DNA from: Gordonia polyisoprenivorans NBRC 16320 = JCM 10675
Lineage (GTDB): Bacteria > Actinomycetota > Actinomycetes > Mycobacteriales > Mycobacteriaceae
Reading direction: 5' to 3'
Length of the DNA: 64,000 nt
Assembly: GCF_000241325.1 (NCBI RefSeq)
Contig: NZ_BAEI01000075.1
Location: forward strand, 62,001 to 126,000
Below the pieces are notes generated by a model. That model was given only the letters and a program-made list of their open reading frames with translations, was not told where the DNA came from and searched no databases. The translations under genes were made by a program, and so were the position numbers. Below are positions 24,498 through 32,963 of the stretch, piece after piece. Position 1 is the stretch's first letter. The number at the start of each line of letters is the position of its first letter.

Positions 24498-25403
24498 TCA
24501 ACTCGGTTGCGTGCTGCGCACCAGCGTGCACAGGACGTCGAGCACGGGGGTCTCGACATGATGATCACGACCTCGTTGAACCACCGCCCCGGCGATGTTG
24601 TCGATTTCGGTCCGACGACCTGACTCGATATCTCCCAGCATGGATGTCTTGTGGTCGGTGTGGTGCGCGAATGCGGAGGACACGGCCGACATGATGCGGT
24701 CGTTGTCGATGTCCACTCCTTCGGCATGAGCAACGTCGACGACTTCGTCGACGACGTTCTCGACGAGAGCTCTGGTGCCGCCGTCGGTGCCGATCTGTCC
24801 CACCGTTTGCCGGGTGAGTGCGCTGATCGTGTTCAAGGCGGAATTGAACGCCACCTTCTCCCAGATCGGAACGCGCACGTCAGTCGTTTCGGCGACGGTG
24901 AAGCCCGCGGCGGAGAAGGTTTCTCGCACGCCCTGGGCCACCATGGCCCCGCGCGTCCCACCGATGGCCACCTTGCCTTCGCGCCGAGTGCGCACCAGAC
25001 CTGGGCGAATGAGATCAGCAGGCAGATCCGTCATTCCGATCAGGGTGCGTTCTGATCCGAACTGCTGCTCCAGTACCACATCGTTGCCGAGCCCATTCTG
25101 CAGGGTGAGCCCGAAGGTCGCTTTCCCCACCAGATGGCCGATGGACTCGAGCGCCGCCTCGGTGTGAAAACCCTTCGTGAACATCATGACGAGATCAACA
25201 ATCCCGCGGGCATCGGCCGCCGTGGTCGCCGATGCCACGACACTCGTGGTACCTGTACCGAAGTCGAGCGTGATGCCGTCGGCGTTCAACCTCTCGACGA
25301 CCTGGGGATTCGCATCGACGAATGACACGTCGTTACCGCCGAGCGCCAGTCGAGCGCCGAACAACTGCCCCATCGCACCCGATCCCACCACCGCGATCTT
25401 CAT
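24498..25403 (-). CDS. Ketopantoate reductase-family (ApbA/PanE-like) dehydrogenase
   Basis: A 301-residue NAD(P)-dependent 2-hydroxyacid dehydrogenase. The N-terminal Rossmann motif is AVVGSGAMGQLFGARLA, the catalytic lysine is in WEKVAFNSALN, and the C-terminal block DIESGRRTEIDNIAGAVV is diagnostic of the family. PanE reduces 2-dehydropantoate in pantothenate synthesis, but some members are D-mandelate dehydrogenases that interconvert D-2-hydroxy and 2-keto acids (for example the Enterococcus enzyme). Here it is divergent from a benzoylformate-decarboxylase-like gene, which favours the second role; that is inference. The ATG follows GGAGG by 8 bases, so longer in-frame starts are rejected. 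Confidence 0.85.
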   Translation of the reverse strand: MKIAVVGSGAMGQLFGARLALGGNDVSFVDANPQVVERLNADGITLDFGTGTTSVVASATTAADARGIVDLVMMFTKGFHTEAALESIGHLVGKATFGLTLQNGLGNDVVLEQQFGSERTLIGMTDLPADLIRPGLVRTRREGKVAIGGTRGAMVAQGVRETFSAAGFTVAETTDVRVPIWEKVAFNSALNTISALTRQTVGQIGTDGGTRALVENVVDEVVDVAHAEGVDIDNDRIMSAVSSAFAHHTDHKTSMLGDIESGRRTEIDNIAGAVVQRGRDHHVETPVLDVLCTLVRSTQPS

Positions 25404-25506
25404 CTGCCTGCCTCCACTCGTAGCACGATCCGCTGTTGCGGCATCTCGCTGCGCTGAACACAGTCGGCACAACGAGATGAGGCTCCCGACGCTAATGCTC
25501 CGGAGG

Positions 25507-25532
25507 TCCGGATGACACCGGTTTTCCGGATG
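25507..25532. promoter_or_regulatory. Direct repeat in the divergent control region
   Basis: TCCGGATG occurs at 25507-25514 and 25525-25532, 18 bases apart start to start, inside the 262-base gap between the reductase and the decarboxylase. The spacing (nearly two helical turns) fits a regulator site on one DNA face, possibly for the IclR protein encoded at 27286. This is a weak inference. No -10 or -35 could be assigned with confidence in this gap. Confidence 0.25.
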
Positions 25533-25665
25533 CTGAGAGTCCCTGTGCCGCACCGCGTCGCGTCCTGGCAGAGTCGCCGGTGCGACGAACTCTTTTGGGC
25601 CGACCACGCATCGCCAGGTGGTCGCTCTCATTCGCCCGCCATCTATCTCGACCATCGGAGTCCCC

Positions 25666-27267
25666 ATGCACACGGTCCGCGTTGCCACCTTCGACGTACT
25701 GCGTCATACCGGCATGACAACCATTTTCTCCAATCCAGGTTCCACCGAGGTCTCGTTCCTGACCGACCTTCCAGATGACCTGGAATTCGTTCTGGCACTT
25801 CATGAAGGCTCGGTGGTCGGCATCGCCACCGGGCACGCGCTCGCGACAGGCTCTCCGGCGCTGGTCGTCCTGCACACCACTGCCGGACTGGGAAATGCCG
25901 TCGGAGCCCTGGCAACGGCGCGGGTGAACCGAGCACCGCTGGTTGTGGTCGTCGGTCAGCAGGACCGCAGACACCTTGCGCTGGAGCCGTTCCTGGCCGG
26001 GCGGCTCAGTCAACTCGCCGGCGATTACCCGGTCTGGGTCGACCAACCGGTACGCGCGCAAGACGTCCCGGGAGCGATCCAGCGCGCATTCCGGGAAGCG
26101 ACGATCGGTCGAGGGCCCGCGCTGGTCATCGTTCCCATGGACGACTGGCTGATGCCCGCCGGAGACACCGAGAACGCCGCGAGTGACCACCTCGTGATCG
26201 GTCGCCGGAGCAGTCCCGAATCGGTGACAGCAATTGCCGAATTGATCGACGAGAGTCGTTCACCTGCCCTCGTGGTCGGAACGGGTCTCGACAGCGACGC
26301 CGGATGGCGCGCCTCGACCGCTCTCGCGGAACGGCTGAATTGTCCGGTCTTCCAGGAGGCGTTCGGCGCCCGTGCCGGATTCCCGCAGGATCACCGATTG
26401 TTCGTCGGCCACCTTCCGGCGGCCCGGGCGGGATTACGCAGGACGCTCGAGCCATTTGATCTGGTCATCGTCATCGGCGCGCCGGTCTTTCGTCAGTATC
26501 CCTTCGACGAGGGGCCGCTCGTACCCTCCACGACTTCGGTGGTGGTGATCACCGACATCGACGCAGAGGCCTCCCGTAGTCCCGCTCGCCTTGCCGTGCT
26601 GGCCGACCCTGCAGCATTCGCCGACGACTTGTCGAAGTCGATCCGGTCTCGACCGGAAGGCACTGTGGTGCAGCAACATCCGATAAAGACTCCACCAACC
26701 GAACCGGGATCTGCGCTACGCGCCGCACACGTCCTGGGGTCTCTGAGCCGACGACTCCCACCCGACGCCGTCCTCGTGGAGGAAACCCCATCGAGCAGAT
26801 CCGATCTCCATGAGCTGCTGCCCGCACGAGCCCCTTTGGGCTTCGTCAGCGCCGCGATGGGCGGCCTCGGATTCGCGATGCCCGCAGCGATCGGCCTGAA
26901 AATGGGCGCCCCGGATCGTCCGGTCGTGTGTGTGATCGGGGACGGATCATCGCTGTATGCGATTCAATCCCTTTGGACTGCAGCACGTTACAACGTCGGG
27001 ACGGTGTTCGTCGTACTGGCCAACGGACGCTACGCGATCATGGATCGCCTTGCCGCCCGCGAAGGACGCGGGCCCGCACCCTGGCCGTCGTTCGAGGAGG
27101 TCTCGATCAGCACCCTCGCCGCGGGGCTGAACTGCCCGATCACGCGAGTGGTGAGCGCCGACGAACTCGACGTCGCGCTGGACGAGATCATCCCGTCACT
27201 CGCCGAGCGCACGAGTCCGCTGGTCGTCGAGGTCGACGTCGCCGCTGACCCTCGTCTCGAGCTCTGA
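25666..27267 (+). CDS. Benzoylformate decarboxylase-like ThDP enzyme
   Basis: A 533-residue thiamine-diphosphate enzyme that aligns by eye with Pseudomonas putida benzoylformate decarboxylase (MdlC). S26 (NPGSTE), E47 (ALHEGSVVGIA) and H70 (LHTTAGLGN) keep the same numbers as the P. putida active-site residues, and the ThDP motif GDGSSLYAIQSLWTAARYN...NG is intact. The second catalytic histidine (H281 in VFRYHQYD) is replaced: the segment is VFRQYPFD, with Y278 in its place. It would decarboxylate an aryl 2-keto acid to an aldehyde, but the change may alter rate or substrate. ATG 25666 has GGAG upstream and gives family length. A dehydrogenase for the product lies at 30094. Confidence 0.87.
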   Translation: MHTVRVATFDVLRHTGMTTIFSNPGSTEVSFLTDLPDDLEFVLALHEGSVVGIATGHALATGSPALVVLHTTAGLGNAVGALATARVNRAPLVVVVGQQDRRHLALEPFLAGRLSQLAGDYPVWVDQPVRAQDVPGAIQRAFREATIGRGPALVIVPMDDWLMPAGDTENAASDHLVIGRRSSPESVTAIAELIDESRSPALVVGTGLDSDAGWRASTALAERLNCPVFQEAFGARAGFPQDHRLFVGHLPAARAGLRRTLEPFDLVIVIGAPVFRQYPFDEGPLVPSTTSVVVITDIDAEASRSPARLAVLADPAAFADDLSKSIRSRPEGTVVQQHPIKTPPTEPGSALRAAHVLGSLSRRLPPDAVLVEETPSSRSDLHELLPARAPLGFVSAAMGGLGFAMPAAIGLKMGAPDRPVVCVIGDGSSLYAIQSLWTAARYNVGTVFVVLANGRYAIMDRLAAREGRGPAPWPSFEEVSISTLAAGLNCPITRVVSADELDVALDEIIPSLAERTSPLVVEVDVAADPRLEL

Positions 27268-27285
27268 TGCAGCATGCCGCGGCGG

Positions 27286-28032
27286 TCACGCCCTGAGGGT
27301 TCGGGTGATGACCGCGGCGGCAACCCGCACACCTTGCGCCAGCGCACTGAGATTGGGATTCGCGGCGGGAACCACCACAGAGATCGCAGCGACCACCCGG
27401 CCGGACTTGTCGAAGACGGGTGCCGCCGCCGAGGCATTGCCCTCCGTCATCTCGTTGCGTGAGATGGCGAACCCGGTCGAGCGGATCTCCGCGAGCGCAC
27501 GCTGCAGCGTGTGCGGATCGGTGATGGTCTGTGAGGCCATTCGGGGCAGCTCTCCCGCCAGGATCTCTTCACGCGTCTTGGAATCACCGAAGGCCAAGAG
27601 CACCTTTCCGGGGCCCGTGGCATGCAACGGTAGGCGGTAACCGACCTGTGAGGACACCGAGGCGCCCGCCCTGGCCCGAGGCTCGAGCTTCTCGATATAG
27701 AGAGCACGCAGGTCGTCGAGAACCACCAGGTGCACCACCTCGTGCGTCGTCTCGAAGAGGTCTTCCAGTACCGGCAACGCGACATCCCTGAGTTGGCGCT
27801 CCCGTGGCGCAAGCGCCCCGAGCTGCCACAACCGACGACCCACCGTGTACGTGCCGCGGCCGGTTCGGTCGAGGCCACCCCACTTGACCAACTCGGCCAG
27901 GTATCGATGCGCCGTGGCGGGCGGGAGGCCAGTGGCCGACACGATCGCCCTCAGTGTCTGTTCCGGCCGATCCTCGCTGAACGATTCCAGGATCGACAGC
28001 GCTCGGCTCAGGGAACTCCTCGATTCAGCCAT
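27286..28032 (-). CDS. IclR-family transcriptional regulator
   Basis: A 248-residue regulator. The N-terminal winged helix-turn-helix (SRALSILESFSEDRPEQTLRAIV...LPPATAHRYLAELVKWG) is followed by an effector-binding domain (DLFETTHEVVHLVVLDDLRALYIEKL...GYRLPLHATGPGKVLLAF) typical of IclR proteins that sense aromatic or small organic acids, such as PobR, PcaU and MdlR-like regulators. It is flanked by the decarboxylase gene (convergent) and the transporter genes (divergent), so it is the likely local regulator of both. The ATG has GGAG 7 bases upstream. Whether it activates or represses cannot be told. Confidence 0.93.
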   Translation of the reverse strand: MAESRSSLSRALSILESFSEDRPEQTLRAIVSATGLPPATAHRYLAELVKWGGLDRTGRGTYTVGRRLWQLGALAPRERQLRDVALPVLEDLFETTHEVVHLVVLDDLRALYIEKLEPRARAGASVSSQVGYRLPLHATGPGKVLLAFGDSKTREEILAGELPRMASQTITDPHTLQRALAEIRSTGFAISRNEMTEGNASAAAPVFDKSGRVVAAISVVVPAANPNLSALAQGVRVAAAVITRTLRA

Positions 28033-28219
28033 GTCATCTCCGCCGTACCGTCACCGAGTCCTGCACCGACGTCACTCGACGCAATGCTACGAGCCTTTTC
28101 CGAATGATGAGAGGGCATGTGGTCAATGCCCCTGGACTTCCCAGACGATGAGTGAGCTGCAAGATAACCCGCCCGGCATGTGGCGGACTGCACGCCCCTT
28201 CTACCGCATGGAGTTTCAC

Positions 28220-28498
28220 ATGACCCCCTCACTCGACCTCCCGGACCAGGTCCGTGGAGACCTGCCCGCGAGTACCCGACGCCAGATGCGTCGCAACATC
28301 CTCGTCGGCTGCGCCGCTTTCGTTCTTCTCATGGCACTCACCCTGACGATGCTCTTCACGCCCCTTTTCGACGGGCACATCGGAGGCATCGGCGTGGGAT
28401 ACGTCATCGGGTTCATCGACTTTGTAGCCGTTCTCGGCATCGCGGCGACCCATTGCGTTCGAATGAACCGGGTCGACACCCGGGGAGGAGTCCTCTGA
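28220..28498 (+). CDS. DUF485 small membrane protein
   Basis: A 92-residue protein with two transmembrane helices (ILVGCAAFVLLMALTLTMLF and GYVIGFIDFVAVLGIAATH), the form of YjcH that accompanies ActP-type sodium:solute symporters. ATG 28220 is chosen over one 12 bases earlier because GGAG sits 7 bases before it. Its TGA overlaps the ATG of the symporter (TGATG), so they are translated together and probably form one transport system. It is divergent from the IclR gene with a 187-base gap that includes a GGGCAT...ATGCCC dyad. Confidence 0.85.
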   Translation: MTPSLDLPDQVRGDLPASTRRQMRRNILVGCAAFVLLMALTLTMLFTPLFDGHIGGIGVGYVIGFIDFVAVLGIAATHCVRMNRVDTRGGVL

Positions 28499-30054
28499 TG
28501 GACACGTTATCGGTGGTCGTGGTGTCGACGATCGTCGCCATCACATTGGGGCTCGCGGTGCTCGCGTCCCGACGCAACAAGGATGCCGGCGACCACTACG
28601 TCGCCGGTCAGCGCGTCTCCGCCCTACAGAACGGGCTGGCACTGGCTGGCGAACAGCTCTCCGCCGCTTCACTTCTCGGCATCACCGGCGCCGTCGCACT
28701 GACCGGTTTCAGCGGCTTCTACCTCGCCCTGGGGATTCCCACCGCTTTTTTGCTCGTACTCTTGATCGTGGCCGAGCCATTGCGCAATCTCGGCAAATAC
28801 ACTTTGGCCGACGTTGTCTCCCACCGTTTCGACGGGCGGCTCCTGCGCGGGTCGATGGCGGTGACGACACTGCTGATCAGCATGATCTACATGATGATCC
28901 AATTCGTCGGCGCCGGGGTGCTGGCCGAACTCCTTCTGGGCGTGCCCTTCTCCGTGGCGGTGGTGGTACTTGCAGTACTCATGACCGCCTACATGCTCCT
29001 CGGCGGGATGGTCGCGGCAACCTACATCCAAGCATTCAAGAGCGTACTGCTGATCGCCGTCGTCTTCGTTCTGCTGATGTTCGTCATCGCCCACACCGGC
29101 TGGAATCCGCTGGGCCCCATCACCGAATCGGCCGATCGGTTCGGAAGTCAGATCGTCAGCGCACATCGGCTCGACGCCACGAACTCCTGGAACAACGTTT
29201 CGTTGATGGTCGGCCTCGCGCTGGGGGTGATGGGTCTGCCGCACGTCATGTTGCGGTTCCTCACCACCAAGGACACCCGAGCCGCGCGGTCGTCGACGTT
29301 GATCGCGATGATCATCTTCTCGGTCTTCTTCCTGCTTCTGCCGATCTTCGGCTATGCATCACTGAACGAGGTGGGGCGACAACAGATCCTCGACGACAAC
29401 AAAGGCGGCAATCTGGCGATCGCCCGGCTCACGGAAGCCGTCAGCGGCAACATCCTGCTCGCCGTTCTCGCCGGCGTGGTCATCGCGACGATCCTCGCCG
29501 TACTCTCCGGGATCGCGATCGCCGCCTCGGGCGCTGCCGCGCACGATCTGTACGCGAATGTCATCAAACGTGGAAATGTCAGCCCGCGCCGAGAAGTCAC
29601 GGTGAGCAGGATCGCCGGTCTGATCATTTCTGTGCTCGCGATTTTCCTCGCGCTGGGCGCGCAGAACCTCAATGTGGGCTTCCTGGCAAACGTGGCGTTC
29701 GCCATCGCCGCCGCCACACTGACACCGGTCATCGTGCTCACGATCTACTGGCGTGGGTTCACTCGCACCGGCGCCCAGGCGGCGGTAACGGGAGGACTGC
29801 TGCTCAGTATCGTGCTCGTGGCCCTGGGGCCCAACGTGATGGGCGACGACGCGATCTTCCCGCTCGGTATTCCCGCCATCGTCACCGTGCCGGTCTCCTT
29901 CGCTCTCGCTTGGCTCGGCAGCCTCGCAGGTCGCGGGCGGGGCGCGGCGCAGGGCCGCCCATACACGGAAATCGCCATGACGGCATTCCCGTCGCGCGCG
30001 ACCGTGAATCGACGCCCGGATCCCCCTTCTCGGTTGGACGACACCACCCCCTGA
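28498..30054 (+). CDS. Sodium:solute symporter (ActP-like, SSS family)
   Basis: A 518-residue permease with about thirteen hydrophobic segments. The family motif around helix 2-3 is seen in GLALAGEQLSAASLLGITGAVAL, and GGMVAATYIQAFKSVLLI and the GLPHVMLRFLTTKDTRAAR segment are typical of the acetate/monocarboxylate branch. It should import an organic acid with Na+. Given the neighbours, an aryl 2-hydroxy or 2-keto acid such as mandelate or phenylglyoxylate is the best guess; acetate or another short acid is the alternative. The C-terminal 40 residues are hydrophilic and proline/arginine-rich. Confidence 0.92.
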   Translation: MDTLSVVVVSTIVAITLGLAVLASRRNKDAGDHYVAGQRVSALQNGLALAGEQLSAASLLGITGAVALTGFSGFYLALGIPTAFLLVLLIVAEPLRNLGKYTLADVVSHRFDGRLLRGSMAVTTLLISMIYMMIQFVGAGVLAELLLGVPFSVAVVVLAVLMTAYMLLGGMVAATYIQAFKSVLLIAVVFVLLMFVIAHTGWNPLGPITESADRFGSQIVSAHRLDATNSWNNVSLMVGLALGVMGLPHVMLRFLTTKDTRAARSSTLIAMIIFSVFFLLLPIFGYASLNEVGRQQILDDNKGGNLAIARLTEAVSGNILLAVLAGVVIATILAVLSGIAIAASGAAAHDLYANVIKRGNVSPRREVTVSRIAGLIISVLAIFLALGAQNLNVGFLANVAFAIAAATLTPVIVLTIYWRGFTRTGAQAAVTGGLLLSIVLVALGPNVMGDDAIFPLGIPAIVTVPVSFALAWLGSLAGRGRGAAQGRPYTEIAMTAFPSRATVNRRPDPPSRLDDTTP

Positions 30055-30093
30055 GTCACACCAACCACCTCGATGCAGATCGGACACCATCCC

Positions 30094-31590
30094 ATGAATG
30101 CCACATCCACACGACAGGCAGCGCCTGCCACCTCCCTGCTCGACTCCTGCGTCTGGTCCTCGAAGATCTTTGTCGGCGCATGGATTCGAGGAAGCGCACC
30201 AGACCACGTCGTGACAGAACCGGCCACCGGCGTAGAATTGGGCGTCATCGGCATGGCAACCCCGGACGATGTCGCCGATGCCGCCAATCGGGCACGTGCA
30301 GCGCAGCGCGAATGGGCGGAGAAACCCTATACCGATCGCGCCGCGGTCTTGCGTCGCGCAGGGCAACTCTTCGAACACCACACCGACGAGATCCACGAGT
30401 GGCTCATCCGCGAATCAGGCAGCGTCCGAGCGAAAGCAGGTATCGAAACCCACGCGGCAGCGGAAGAGTGTTACAACGCAGCAGCATTGGCGGCGCACCC
30501 ATTCGGAGCGGTTCTCCGGTCCGAGCAGCAGCGGCTGAGTCTGTCTCGGCGGGTTCCGGTGGGCACGGTGGGGGTCATCGCCCCCTTCAACTTCCCCGTC
30601 ATCCTGTCCATCCGCGCGGTCGCTCCCGCGCTGGCGTTGGGCAATGCCGTTGTACTCAAGCCTGATCCGCGTACCGCAGTCAGTGGCGGGGTGCTCCTTG
30701 CCCGGATCTTCGAGGAGGCCGGGCTCCCCGCGGGGCTCCTCAGTGTGCTCCCCGGCGACGCAGCGGCCGGAGAAGCCATCGTCGTGCACCCCTCGGTGCG
30801 AGTGATCGCATTCACCGGTTCCACCCAGGCCGGTCGCGCCGTGGGCGAACTCGCGGGCCGACATCTCAAACGAGCCCACCTCGAACTCGGCGGCAACAAC
30901 GCACTGATCGTCCTCGACGACGTGGATGTCGAAACTGCAGTATCGGCAGGGGCTTTCGGCTCCTTCCTCCATCAGGGACAGATATGCATGGCGTCCGGGC
31001 GGCACATCGTCCACGAGAGCATCGTCGATGACTACACAGCTCTGCTGGCACAGCACGCACAACGACTTCCGGTCGGAGACCCTTTCGTCGACGACGTCGC
31101 GTTGGGCCCGATCATCGACGTCGGGCAGCGCGACCGGATCCATCGGCTGGTGACGGCCAGCGTATCCGCGGGAGCACAGCTCGCGGCCGGAGGTAGCTAT
31201 GACGAACTGTTCTATCGCCCAACGGTCTTGGCCGGGTCGGCCCAGGATACTCCCGCGTTCCGGGACGAGGTCTTCGGCCCCGTTGCCCCGGTGATCTCGT
31301 TCTCCGACATCGAAGAGGCCACCCAGATCGCCACGAACAGCGACTACGGGCTCTCGCTGGGCGTCCTCACCGCCGACCCGATGCGCGGAATCGAACTCGC
31401 GTCGCGTATCCCCGCCGGACTAGTGCACGTCAACGATCAGACCGTCGGCGACGAAGCTGTAGTTCCCTTCGGCGGACTCGGTGCCTCCGGAAATGGCGGA
31501 CGCGTGGGTGGCATCGACGCCAACCTGGACGCGTTCACCGAAACGCAGTGGCTGACCGCCCGGAGTGATATGCCGCGCTACCCCTACTGA
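30094..31590 (+). CDS. Benzaldehyde dehydrogenase-like aldehyde dehydrogenase
   Basis: A 498-residue NAD(P)-dependent aldehyde dehydrogenase. The general base E264 (LELGGNNA) and nucleophile C298 (HQGQICMASG) are present, with the cofactor motif VIAFTGSTQAGRAVGELAG. The pattern IAPFNFPVILSIRAVAPALALGNAVVLKPD and the C-terminal PFGGLGASGNGGRVGG place it in the benzaldehyde/salicylaldehyde dehydrogenase branch. It would oxidise the aldehyde made by the decarboxylase to a carboxylate. It follows the symporter by 39 bases and is likely in the same transcript. An in-frame ATG 21 bases upstream has no ribosome-binding site; CGGA precedes the chosen ATG. Confidence 0.88.
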   Translation: MNATSTRQAAPATSLLDSCVWSSKIFVGAWIRGSAPDHVVTEPATGVELGVIGMATPDDVADAANRARAAQREWAEKPYTDRAAVLRRAGQLFEHHTDEIHEWLIRESGSVRAKAGIETHAAAEECYNAAALAAHPFGAVLRSEQQRLSLSRRVPVGTVGVIAPFNFPVILSIRAVAPALALGNAVVLKPDPRTAVSGGVLLARIFEEAGLPAGLLSVLPGDAAAGEAIVVHPSVRVIAFTGSTQAGRAVGELAGRHLKRAHLELGGNNALIVLDDVDVETAVSAGAFGSFLHQGQICMASGRHIVHESIVDDYTALLAQHAQRLPVGDPFVDDVALGPIIDVGQRDRIHRLVTASVSAGAQLAAGGSYDELFYRPTVLAGSAQDTPAFRDEVFGPVAPVISFSDIEEATQIATNSDYGLSLGVLTADPMRGIELASRIPAGLVHVNDQTVGDEAVVPFGGLGASGNGGRVGGIDANLDAFTETQWLTARSDMPRYPY

Positions 31591-31621
31591 CGTCGGCGTG
31601 CACGACATGGGTCAGGCACTG

Positions 31622-32941
31622 TCACCCCAGTGCGTCGGCGACCCGCTCGAGTGCGGCCACCCGACTGCCCTTGACGAGCACCACATCACCCTCGGCGAGG
31701 TCGTCGAGGGCGGCGACGGCGGCCGCGACGTCGCCGACGTGCCGGGCAAACGTTCCGTAAGACGGTTCGTCGACGGCGATCACCTCGACCCCGAGTGACT
31801 GCGCCTGCTCCGCGATCTGCTCGTGCGCGGCCGGTGCATCGGCCCCGAGTTCGGCCATCGTGCCGAGCACCGCGATCCGACGGCGACCGTCGAGCGCGGC
31901 CAGCGACCGCAGCGCCGCGGCCATCGACGTCGGGTTGGCGTTGTAGGCGTCGTTGAGGATCGTGACGCCGGCGTCGGTGGTGTGCAGTTCCATCCGCAAC
32001 CCCGACAGCGCCGCACCGAGCAGGCCGTCGGCCATGGCCTCGACGGGCACCCCCAGCCCGCCGGCGGCCGCGGCCGCGGCCAGCGCGTTGGACACCTGGT
32101 GTTCGCCGCGCGCACCCAGGCTCACCTGCGTCGACCCCCACGGCGTATGCAGCCGGAACGACGCGCGCAGGGCCGCGTCGACGGTGATGTCGGTGGCGCT
32201 GACGTCGGCCGACGGGGTCAGCCCATAGCTCAGCACCTGCGCCGAGGTGCGCCCGGCCATCGCGATCACGCGCTCGTGGTCGGCGTTGAGGACGGCGATG
32301 CCGTCGGCGGGCAGTGACTCGACGAGTTCGCCCTTGGCCCGGCCGACCGATTCGATGTCGCCGAACAATTCCAGGTGGACGCCCTCGACGCGGGTGACGA
32401 TCCCGACGGTCGGGCGGGCGATGGAGCACAACTCGGCGATGTGCCCGACGCCGCGCGCCCCCATCTCGACGACCACGGCCTCGGTGTCGTCGGGGGCGTT
32501 CGCCAGCGTCAGTGGCAGGCCCAGTTCATTGTTGAACGATTTCTCGCTGGCGGCGGTGATGAAGGTCGTCGCGAGCACCCCGGCGAGCAGGTCCTTGGTG
32601 GAGGTCTTGCCGACCGACCCCGTCACCCCGACGACCCGTTCGGGCAGACGGCGACGCACCAGTCGTCCGACGTCGGCGAGCGCGGCCGCGGTGTCGGCGC
32701 AGGTGATCGCGGCGGCGGCGACCTCGGCACGCGGGGGCTGCGAGGTGAGGTATGCCGTGGCGCCCGCGGCGACGGCCGAACCGATGAAATCGTGTCCGTC
32801 GCGGGCGGCGACGATCGGGACGAACAGTTGCCCGGCGGCGACGGCACGCGAATCGATGGTCGCGCCGGTCACCGTGACGTCCTCGCCGTTGGTCAGCTCT
32901 CCGCCGACAACGTCGGCGATCTCACTTGCCTGGATGTGCAC
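31622..32941 (-). CDS. murF: UDP-N-acetylmuramoyl-tripeptide--D-alanyl-D-alanine ligase (MurF-type)
   Basis: A 439-residue Mur ligase with a P-loop TGSVGKTS (residues 107-114), the KSFNNELGLPLTLANA segment, VVVEMGARGVGHI, and the MurF-specific LNDAYNANPTSMAAALRSL block. It adds D-Ala-D-Ala to UDP-MurNAc-tripeptide in the cytoplasm. It is not inside a dcw cluster: its neighbours are ddl (divergent, 22 bases away) and the aldehyde dehydrogenase. The genome may therefore hold a second murF. The GTG start has no ribosome-binding site; a TAGCGT element lies six bases upstream, so translation is probably leaderless. Confidence 0.88.
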   Translation of the reverse strand: MHIQASEIADVVGGELTNGEDVTVTGATIDSRAVAAGQLFVPIVAARDGHDFIGSAVAAGATAYLTSQPPRAEVAAAAITCADTAAALADVGRLVRRRLPERVVGVTGSVGKTSTKDLLAGVLATTFITAASEKSFNNELGLPLTLANAPDDTEAVVVEMGARGVGHIAELCSIARPTVGIVTRVEGVHLELFGDIESVGRAKGELVESLPADGIAVLNADHERVIAMAGRTSAQVLSYGLTPSADVSATDITVDAALRASFRLHTPWGSTQVSLGARGEHQVSNALAAAAAAGGLGVPVEAMADGLLGAALSGLRMELHTTDAGVTILNDAYNANPTSMAAALRSLAALDGRRRIAVLGTMAELGADAPAAHEQIAEQAQSLGVEVIAVDEPSYGTFARHVGDVAAAVAALDDLAEGDVVLVKGSRVAALERVADALG

Positions 32942-32963
32942 GCCCTAACGCTATCGTGACCCC
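32942..32963. promoter_or_regulatory. 22-base divergent promoter region of murF and ddl
   Basis: On the plus strand TATCGT (32952-32957) is six bases before the ddl ATG. On the minus strand TAGCGT (32948-32953) is six bases before the murF GTG. The two -10 elements overlap by two bases and neither gene has a ribosome-binding site, so both transcripts should be leaderless and fired from one shared site. Confidence 0.5.

Noticed and set aside
25404..25665. A specific promoter in the reductase/decarboxylase gap.
   Set aside because: Several TA-containing hexamers exist but none has a fitting -35 and spacing on either strand, so only the direct repeat is reported.
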